19,345 nucleotides of DNA, taken from positions 1 through 19,345 of the forward strand of contig CAVPRR010000001.1 in the NCBI GenBank assembly GCA_963707965.1. Direction: 5' to 3'. This DNA is from VRUE01 sp963707965. Lineage in GTDB: Bacteria; Actinomycetota; Thermoleophilia; Solirubrobacterales; 70-9. The notes beneath the pieces were generated by a model that did not search any database, was not told the origin of the DNA, and saw only the letters and a list, made by a program, of their open reading frames with translations. Shown in pieces: positions 13,663 through 19,345 of the stretch; the stretch's first letter is position 1, and each line of letters begins with the position of its first letter. A program made the position numbers and the translations under genes.

Positions 13663-14907
13663 TCAGCGGATGTGTTCGTAGATGCTGAACATCGGCAGGT
13701 ACATCGAGATGACGATGAAGCCGACTATGCCGCCGACGAAGACGATCATCACGGGCTCGATCAGAGCTGTCAGCGCCTTCACATTGGCGTCGACCTCGGC
13801 CTCGTAGAAGTCGGCGACCTTGGTCAGCATGTGCTCGAGCTGGCCTGTTTCCTCGCCGACGGCAACCATGTGGCCGACCATCGGCGGAAAGATCGGGTTG
13901 TCCTCGATCGGACCGGCCAGCGAACCGCCCCCCTTGACCGAGGCGTAGACGTCGTCCATCGCCTGCTCGACGACTACGTTGCCGGACGTCTCGCCCGTCA
14001 GCCGGATCGCCTGCAGCATCGGCACTCCGGAGGAAACCGCGCCCGAGAAGGTGCGCGACCAGCGCGCCAGCGCCACCTTCTGGATCACGTCGCCGATCTT
14101 CGCCGGCAGCCGCAGCTTGAAGCGGTCCCAGAGCTCGTTGCCGCGGTCCGTCTTCTTCCATTTGAAGAAGACGACAAAGGCGAGGACCAGAGCAGGGATC
14201 AGGATGTACCAGTAGCCGGTGATCGCGTTGGAGACGTCGACGCAGAACTGCGTCGGCACCGGCAGGCTGGCCGCTTCCTCGGGGTGTTCTGCGGCGAGTT
14301 CTTCGAAGATGCCGACGAAGACCGGGATCACGAAGGCGACGATCGCGAGCAGCACCACGGCGGCAAAACCGAATACCAGCGCCGGGTACATCAGCGCCGA
14401 TTTGACCTGGCGCCGCAGCACGTCGGCCTTCTCCACCTGGTAGGCGATCCGGTCCATCGCCTCGTCGAGCCGTCCGGACTGCTCCCCGGAGCGGACCATC
14501 GCCCGGAAGAGGCGGTCAAAGACCTTCGGGTGGCGCTCCATTGCCGCCTCCAGCGAGCTGCCGGCCTCGACGTCGGCGCGCACGCCGGCGACCGCCTCTT
14601 TGATCTGCTCGTCCTGGGTCTGCTCCTCAAGGGTGTGCAGGGTTCGCAGCATCGGCATCCCGGAGGCGACAAGGGTGGCGAACTGGCGCGAGAAGATCGC
14701 CAGTTCGCGCATGTCGACGCCCCGCCAGCGCTGGAGAAAATCCTCGATCTTCAGCGGGTTGCTCTTCTCGCTGACGTCGAGGACGATCAGGCCGCGCTGG
14801 CGCAACTGCTCGGTGACCGAGGCCTTCGACTCGGCCACGACCTCTCCGACGGAGGCGGTCCCGGCCAGGTCCATCGCGCGGAAGGCGAATGTGGTGGAAC
14901 CTGCCAT
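13663..14907 (-). CDS. pilC: Type IV pilus platform protein PilC
   Basis: PilC is the polytopic inner-membrane platform of the GspF family, which connects the PilB/PilT ATPases to pilin movement. The 414-residue protein shows both GspF repeats. The first is MRELAIFSRQFATLVASGMP, then LEAAMERHPKVFDRLFRAMVRSGE, with SGRLDEAMDRIAYQVEK and transmembrane segments at ~170-195 and ~235-255. The second is ARWSRTFSGAVSSGVPMLQAI, with GPIEDNPIFPPMVGHMVAVGEETG and a C-terminal transmembrane helix (LIEPVMIVFVGGIVGFIVI). It ends SMYLPMFSIYEHIR. It starts 3 bp after pilT. The last 41 bp recur downstream as scars (copies B and C), and all accessory genes between here and pilA lie after this stop codon. Confidence 0.95.
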   Translation of the reverse strand: MAGSTTFAFRAMDLAGTASVGEVVAESKASVTEQLRQRGLIVLDVSEKSNPLKIEDFLQRWRGVDMRELAIFSRQFATLVASGMPMLRTLHTLEEQTQDEQIKEAVAGVRADVEAGSSLEAAMERHPKVFDRLFRAMVRSGEQSGRLDEAMDRIAYQVEKADVLRRQVKSALMYPALVFGFAAVVLLAIVAFVIPVFVGIFEELAAEHPEEAASLPVPTQFCVDVSNAITGYWYILIPALVLAFVVFFKWKKTDRGNELWDRFKLRLPAKIGDVIQKVALARWSRTFSGAVSSGVPMLQAIRLTGETSGNVVVEQAMDDVYASVKGGGSLAGPIEDNPIFPPMVGHMVAVGEETGQLEHMLTKVADFYEAEVDANVKALTALIEPVMIVFVGGIVGFIVISMYLPMFSIYEHIR

Positions 14908-14910
14908 CGC

Positions 14911-16101
14911 TCAGCCACCCTGGACGTACGTGGGTGGGGGTGGAGGGGCGGTCGAGCCCACCGGCGCCCCGTTCGCCGGGACGCTCGCGGGCCTCGCAGC
15001 CGGCGCCGGCTGCGGCGCCACCGCGGCCACGCCACCGAGCAGCCGTTTCAGCTCCTCGGGGACCGAGGCGCGCTGTTCGGCGAGCGAGCGGGTGATCCGG
15101 CCGGAGCGGACGAGGCGCGCCAGGTCGGCGTCCATCGTCTGCATCCCGATCGCGCCCGAGGTCTGCACGGCGGCGTAGATCTGGTGCGTCTTGCCCTCGC
15201 GAATCAGGTTGCGAATCGCCGGCGTCGGCACCAGCACCTCACAGGCGACGACCCGCCCCCGGCCGTCGAGGGTCGGCAGCAGCTGCTGGGTGACGATCCC
15301 CTGCAGGGCAATCGAGAGCTGGGTACGCACCTGCCCCTGCTGCTCGGGTGGGAAGACGTCGATGATCCGGTCGACGGTCTGCGCCGTGGACTGCGTGTGC
15401 AGGGTGGCGAAGACGAGGTGGCCGGTCTCGGCCGCGGTCAGCGCGGTGGAGACCGTCTCCAGGTCGCGCATCTCGCCGACCAGAATCACGTCGGGGTCCT
15501 CTCGCAGTGCAGCGCGCAGGCCGAGGGCGAAATCAGGTGCGTCGGAGCCCACCTCACGCTGGTTGACGATCGAGTGCTTGTGCTGGTGGAGGAACTCGAT
15601 CGGGTCCTCGATCGTGAGGATGTGGTCCTGGCGCTCTTCGTTGATCACATCGATCATCGCCGCCAGCGTCGTCGACTTGCCCGAGCCGGTTGGCCCGGTG
15701 ACGAGGACGAAGCCGCGCGGTTTGGCGGTCAGCTCGCGCAGGACCTGCGGCACGCCGAGCGTGTCCAGGCCCGGGATCTCCTGCGGCACGAGGCGGAAGG
15801 CGGCGCTGACCGAGCCGCGCTGGAAAAAGCAATTGACGCGGAAACGGGCGACACCGGGGATCGCGTAGGCGAAGTCGAGCTGCTTGTTGTTCTCGAAACG
15901 CTTGCGCTGGTCGTCGTTGAGGATCGAGTAGACGACCTCGCGCGTATGCTGGCTGGTCAGGACCGGGAAGCCGTCCATCGGCTGGATCCTGCCCTTGTCG
16001 CGGATCGCCGGCGGGAAGCCCGTGGTGATGTGAACGTCGGACGCTCGCGCGTCGACCATCCGGCGCAGCACCTCGGAGAAGTCAAACTCATGCTGTGACA
16101 C
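14911..16101 (-). CDS. pilT: Twitching-motility retraction ATPase PilT
   Basis: The frame is open further upstream, but the protein family begins at GTG 16101 (MSQHEFDFSEVLRRMVDARASD), preceded by a strong GAGGAGG 6 nt upstream and overlapping the pilB stop by 14 bp. The 396-residue product shows the PilT order: N-terminal PAS-like domain (SDVHITTGFPPAIRDKG), Walker A GPTGSGKST (136-144), Asp box EDPIEFLHQH, Walker B VILVGEMRD, His box GHLVFATLHT, and the retraction-specific AIRNLIREGK (295-304). The last ~45 residues are a Pro/Ala-rich tail. It is a cytoplasmic hexameric ATPase that depolymerises the pilus. A second PilT/PilU-like gene lies at the right edge. Confidence 0.94.
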   Translation of the reverse strand: MSQHEFDFSEVLRRMVDARASDVHITTGFPPAIRDKGRIQPMDGFPVLTSQHTREVVYSILNDDQRKRFENNKQLDFAYAIPGVARFRVNCFFQRGSVSAAFRLVPQEIPGLDTLGVPQVLRELTAKPRGFVLVTGPTGSGKSTTLAAMIDVINEERQDHILTIEDPIEFLHQHKHSIVNQREVGSDAPDFALGLRAALREDPDVILVGEMRDLETVSTALTAAETGHLVFATLHTQSTAQTVDRIIDVFPPEQQGQVRTQLSIALQGIVTQQLLPTLDGRGRVVACEVLVPTPAIRNLIREGKTHQIYAAVQTSGAIGMQTMDADLARLVRSGRITRSLAEQRASVPEELKRLLGGVAAVAPQPAPAARPASVPANGAPVGSTAPPPPPTYVQGG

Positions 16102-17899
16102 GTAGGACCTCCTCAAGGCTGGTGACCCCTGCTCGGATCTTGACGACACCGTCCTCGCGCAGAGTGAGCATCCCCTCTTCGCGGGCGACGGCTGCGATTT
16201 CCGGCTCGGCGGCACGGGCGATGGTCATTTCCTTCAAGCGCTCACTGAGGCTCATCACCGAATAGACGCCGACCCGGCCGCGGTAGCCGCTGCTGCCGCA
16301 GCGACCGCAGCCCACCGGCTCGTAGGCCTCAACCTCGGCGCCGACCTTGATCCCCGCCTCGTGCAGCGCCGCGACGGGGACGATCATCCGCCGCTTGCAG
16401 TGCGGGCAGAGCTTGCGCGCCAGCCGCTGGGCGACGACGCAGTCGACGGCGGAGGCAGTGAGGAAGGTCTCGATCCCCATCTCGGTGAGGCGGGCGATCG
16501 CGCCGGGGGCGTCGTTGGTGTGCAGCGTGGTCAGCATCATGTGCCCGGTGAGGGCAGCCTCGATCGCGATCCGCGCCGTCTCGGCGTCGCGGATCTCGCC
16601 GACCATGACGATGTCTGGGTCGGCGCGGAGAATCGAGCGCAGCCCGGTGGCGAAGTCGAGGCCCGCCTTGCGGTTGACGTTGATCTGGTTGATACCGCCG
16701 ATCCGGTACTCGACCGGGTCCTCAATCGTGATGATCTTCTTCTCGATCCCGTTCAGCTCTCTCAGGGCCGCGTACAGCGTCGTCGACTTACCCGAGCCGG
16801 TTGGCCCGGTGACCAGGACCGCGCCGTAGGCCTTGTGGAAGGCGTCCGCGAAGCGGGCGCGGGCGGAGCCGTCCATACCGAGATCGTCGAGCGAGCGCTG
16901 GGCGTTGCTTTCGTCGAGGATTCGGATCGTCGCACCCTCGCCGCGCTGGGTCGGCAGGGTGGTGACGCGGAGGTCGACCCGGCGGTCCTCAACCGAAACG
17001 CTGACGCGGCCATCTTGGGGCGTTCGCTTCTCGGCGATGTCCATCTCGCTCATGATCTTCAGCCGCGAGATGACCGCACTGATCATCCGCTTCGGCACGT
17101 GCGCCGACTCTTTCAGCACGCCGTCGATGCGGAAGCGGATCCGCAACTCGCCCTCCTCTGGCTCGAGGTGGATGTCGGAGGCCCCCTCCCCCACCGCCTG
17201 GGCGAGAACGCTGTAGACGAGCTTGATCACCGGCGCGTCCTCGGCGGCCGCCTGCATCGAGCTGACCTCGGCGAGCTCCTCCTCTTCCTCAACGCGGTGC
17301 TGGTCCTCGACGATCGCCTCGGTTGCGGCGCTCTGCAGGGTGCCGAGCCGGGCCAGGAGGGCCTCGACATCATCCTCCGCGGCGACCGCAATCCGGCAGT
17401 CGAGGCCGGTGGCGATCTGGATGTCGTCGGCGGCGAGGACATTGGCCGGGTCGACGGCCGCGACGAGCAGTGTCTTGGCATCGAAGTAGCCGACCGGTAC
17501 GGCCTTGTAGCGACGCGCCATCGTCACCGGGAAGAGCGCGGCGGCGGCGACATCGACGTGGTACGTGGAAAGGTCGGCGTGGTCGAGCCCGTAGCGCTCG
17601 GCCACGGCGCGCGAGAACTGATCGCCGGTGATCGCGCCCTGCTCGATCAGCAGCGCCTCGGGCGACCGCCCGGCCGTGCGCGAAGCTTCGACCGCCGCCT
17701 GAACGGTGTCGGCGCTGGCGAAGCCCAGCTCGACCAGGATGTCGGTGGTGAAGCCGTGCGAGTGGCCGCGGTGTCGTGGCGGGGTGAGTCCAGGCGTGCC
17801 CGTGCCGCCATCCGCTGGCGGCGGCAGCGCCGGCGCGGCCGAGCCGCCCGAGTCGGGGACCGGGCGAAGGTGGCCTGGGTAAGCGGTCTCGGCGTTCAT
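16088..17899 (-). CDS. pilB: Type IV pilus extension ATPase PilB
   Basis: The 603-residue GspE/PilB family ATPase has an N-terminal low-complexity leader and an MshEN-like region (~45-190: SRTAGRSPEALLIEQGAITGD type repeats), a domain that binds c-di-GMP in some homologues. The motor core follows (SDIHLEPEEGELRIRFRIDG), then Walker A GPTGSGKST (365-373), Asp box EDPVEYRI, Walker B VMVGEIRD (431-438), His box MMLTTLHTND and the four-cysteine zinc site (Cys498, Cys501, Cys531, Cys534). It drives pilin polymerisation with PilC. It starts 8 bp after the preceding gene's stop and ends inside pilT, so it belongs to one operon. I cannot tell from sequence whether the MshEN half binds c-di-GMP here. 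Confidence 0.94.
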   Translation of the reverse strand: MNAETAYPGHLRPVPDSGGSAAPALPPPADGGTGTPGLTPPRHRGHSHGFTTDILVELGFASADTVQAAVEASRTAGRSPEALLIEQGAITGDQFSRAVAERYGLDHADLSTYHVDVAAAALFPVTMARRYKAVPVGYFDAKTLLVAAVDPANVLAADDIQIATGLDCRIAVAAEDDVEALLARLGTLQSAATEAIVEDQHRVEEEEELAEVSSMQAAAEDAPVIKLVYSVLAQAVGEGASDIHLEPEEGELRIRFRIDGVLKESAHVPKRMISAVISRLKIMSEMDIAEKRTPQDGRVSVSVEDRRVDLRVTTLPTQRGEGATIRILDESNAQRSLDDLGMDGSARARFADAFHKAYGAVLVTGPTGSGKSTTLYAALRELNGIEKKIITIEDPVEYRIGGINQINVNRKAGLDFATGLRSILRADPDIVMVGEIRDAETARIAIEAALTGHMMLTTLHTNDAPGAIARLTEMGIETFLTASAVDCVVAQRLARKLCPHCKRRMIVPVAALHEAGIKVGAEVEAYEPVGCGRCGSSGYRGRVGVYSVMSLSERLKEMTIARAAEPEIAAVAREEGMLTLREDGVVKIRAGVTSLEEVLRVTA

Positions 17900-17907
17900 C
17901 CCCAGGT

Positions 17908-18528
17908 TCAGTTCGGGTGGTAGGTGACTTCGCGGCCGCGGTAGCCAGCGTCGAGGACGGCCTGGAGGACGCTCTGCGGGGTCTGGAAGCCGTAGCTGAT
18001 GGAGGCCTGTGGCGTACCGCTGCTAAGGCGCTTCGGCTTCATCACGATCAGTGCCGGCACCCGGTTCACTTCGAGGCCGACGGTGATCGCCGCGTAGCGG
18101 GCAATTTCCTTGGCTCTGACGATGAAGAGCAAGACGTTGTGGTTGTGCGCCAGCAACAGCGAGGAGCGAGCAGAGAGAGCGCTGTCGATGCTGCCCGGGT
18201 GGACGATCAGCAGGGCAACGGTCTTGCCAGATTCGTAGGCGGCTGTGAGGCGCTTCGGCGGTGAGGGAGTCGGGACCGAGGCAGGCGGGGCTGCGACCGC
18301 AGCCGTGGCGCCCGCTTCTAGCGACTCCACCGCGCTTTCGACGGCGTCTCCCGGGCTGGAGCCGCTGGCTGTGACGCCGTTGACGGTCGCCGTGACTTCG
18401 CTCGCCGGCGCTTCTTCGCTTTCTTCGCCCCCGCTGGAGCTGTGGATGAAGAAAAAGATGCCGACGACGACGAGCACACCGATGAGGACAACCTGGGCAA
18501 CCGGGTTCTCGTTTAACTTCTCCCTCAT
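17908..18528 (-). CDS. Membrane-anchored thioredoxin-fold-like protein without cysteines
   Basis: The 206-residue protein starts at ATG 18528, which overlaps the preceding ATPase stop as ATGA. It has a short cytosolic N-terminus, one transmembrane helix (~11-28) and a Glu/Ser/Ala/Pro-rich linker (~30-90). The C-terminal domain (~95-206) reads KTVALLIVHPGSIDSALSARSS, then NHNVLLFIVRAKEIARYAAITVG, then VNRVPALIVMKPKR and YGFQTPQSVLQAVLDAGY. The alternating strand/helix order and the VPALIV loop resemble a thioredoxin fold with its cis-Pro loop. The whole protein lacks Cys, so it cannot be a disulfide oxidoreductase. It sits between pilB and a PilT-like gene and may be an assembly or regulatory factor of the motor complex. 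I know no named family for it. Confidence 0.75.
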   Translation of the reverse strand: MREKLNENPVAQVVLIGVLVVVGIFFFIHSSSGGEESEEAPASEVTATVNGVTASGSSPGDAVESAVESLEAGATAAVAAPPASVPTPSPPKRLTAAYESGKTVALLIVHPGSIDSALSARSSLLLAHNHNVLLFIVRAKEIARYAAITVGLEVNRVPALIVMKPKRLSSGTPQASISYGFQTPQSVLQAVLDAGYRGREVTYHPN

Positions 18529-19345
18529 GGGGCCACCGGCTCCCCGCTGAGCTGCTCGATTCCGCTGGCGCGCTGGCCGCCGGCGGCGAGCATCAGTTTG
18601 AAGTCGTGCGGGCTGGAGGCATAGTCGAGAGCCACCTGCTCGGAGACCTTGCCTTCGATCACGTAGCGCAGCAGCGACTGGTCGAAGGTGCACATGCCGT
18701 AGTACTCACCCTCGCCGATTACCTCGGTGATCTTCCCCGTTTCCTCGGGATTGAGGATCAGGTCCTGGACGCGGCCGGTGACGACCATCACCTCGGCGGC
18801 TGCGACCCTGCCGTCGCCGGTGACATCGGGCACCAGGCGCTGGGCGATCGCCCCCTTAAGGGTGGAAGCGAGCATCACCCGCGCCTGCTGCTGAAGGTGC
18901 GGCGGGAAGAAGTCGATGATCCGGTTGATCGTCTCGGTGGCGTCCAGCGTGTGGACCGTCGAGAGCACGAGGTGGCCGGTCTCGGCGGCCGAGAGCGCGG
19001 TGCGCACGGTCTCCTCGTCGCGCATCTCGCCGATCAGGATCACGTCGGGGTCCTGGCGCAGGACGCGGCGCATGGCGCGGGCGAAGCTGAGCGTGTCGGA
19101 GCCGATTTCGCGCTGATTGATGATTGAACGTTTGTCTTGGTGCAGGTACTCGATCGGATCCTCAAGCGTGACGATGTGCTGCGCCCGGGTCTGGTTGATG
19201 TGGTCGATCATCGCCGCCAAGGTCGTCGACTTGCCCGAACCGGTGGTGCCGGTGACGAGGATGATCCCGCGCTGTTCCTCGGCCAGGCTGGTAACGACCC
19301 GGGGCAGGCCCAGCGCCTCCACCGAGCGGATCTCAAAGGGAATCG
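18525..19345 (-). CDS. Second PilT/PilU-like ATPase (5' end beyond the window)
   Basis: The coding frame continues to the window edge (IPFEIRSVEALGLP precedes the first methionine-type codon), so the N-terminal domain is missing. The visible 273 codons include Walker A GTTGSGKST, Asp box EDPIEYLHQDKRS, Walker B VILIGEMRD, His box GHLVLSTVHT, and a C-terminus with RVQDLILNPEETGKITEVI, GMCTFDQSLLRYVIEGKVS and HDFKLMLAAGG. The retraction motif AIRNLIRE is replaced and the FDQSL...G...HDFKLML pattern is closer to PilU than to canonical PilT. It would work with PilT on retraction. It overlaps the next gene by 4 bp. Confidence 0.88.
   Translation of the reverse strand, partial: IPFEIRSVEALGLPRVVTSLAEEQRGIILVTGTTGSGKSTTLAAMIDHINQTRAQHIVTLEDPIEYLHQDKRSIINQREIGSDTLSFARAMRRVLRQDPDVILIGEMRDEETVRTALSAAETGHLVLSTVHTLDATETINRIIDFFPPHLQQQARVMLASTLKGAIAQRLVPDVTGDGRVAAAEVMVVTGRVQDLILNPEETGKITEVIGEGEYYGMCTFDQSLLRYVIEGKVSEQVALDYASSPHDFKLMLAAGGQRASGIEQLSGEPVAP

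Noticed and set aside
13630..16098. An 822-codon open frame on the plus strand, antisense to pilC and pilT.
   Set aside because: High GC content keeps antisense frames open. The protein is Arg/Asp/His-rich low-complexity sequence without motifs, while the minus strand encodes clear PilC and PilT.
16361..17923. A 520-codon plus-strand open frame opposite pilB.
   Set aside because: It is a shadow of the PilB gene, which carries all Walker and zinc motifs.

Overview
The window is a chromosomal type IV pilus (T4P) biogenesis locus from a GC-rich bacterium. There is no secretin (pilQ) here, the CDSs are strongly GC-biased with frequent GTG starts and 4-bp overlaps, and accessory modules (PIN toxin, MNT/HEPN pair, HxlR regulator) look actinobacterial. 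A Gram-positive actinobacterium of the Thermoleophilia/Solirubrobacterales type is my best guess. It is an inference from protein style, not a database result.

Layout. The left edge carries the N-terminal part of an HxlR-family regulator on the minus strand (1-232). Divergent from it, on the plus strand, runs a minor-pilin block with overlapping genes (361-4021: PilV-like with Cna-B-like domains, PilW/GspJ-like, PilX/GspK-like), a probable terminator, and then pilM-pilN-pilO plus a PilP-position membrane protein (4140-7699). A convergent minus-strand half fills 7752-19345. Read in its own direction from the right edge it holds: a PilT/PilU-like ATPase (5' end outside the window), a membrane-anchored thioredoxin-fold-like protein without cysteines, pilB, pilT, pilC, an accessory island of two toxin-antitoxin-like modules, a leader with a c-di-GMP-I riboswitch, the major pilin pilA, a secreted Ig-like repeat protein, an AAA/STAND-like ATPase, and the prepilin peptidase pilD.

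How it fits together. PilD would process the four class III signal peptides seen here (PilA and three minor pilins). PilB extends and PilT/PilT2 retract through the PilC platform, and PilM/N/O form the alignment complex. The c-di-GMP riboswitch 69 nt upstream of pilA ties major pilin synthesis, and possibly the downstream secreted protein, to second-messenger level.

Most notable signals. (1) Near-copies of the last 36-41 bp of pilC, with stop codon, recur twice downstream of the intact gene, each directly after an accessory module (MNT-HEPN, then VapBC). The pilC-pilA interval therefore looks like an accretion hotspot in which each insertion left a pilC 3' scar. (2) One scar is fused in frame to a HEPN gene exactly where its catalytic RX4-6H histidine should be, so this toxin is probably dead. 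(3) The PIN toxin next door has no ATG/GTG/TTG upstream of its first catalytic aspartate. (4) The c-di-GMP-I aptamer precedes pilA. (5) A perfect 18-bp tandem duplication doubles the pilM start codon.
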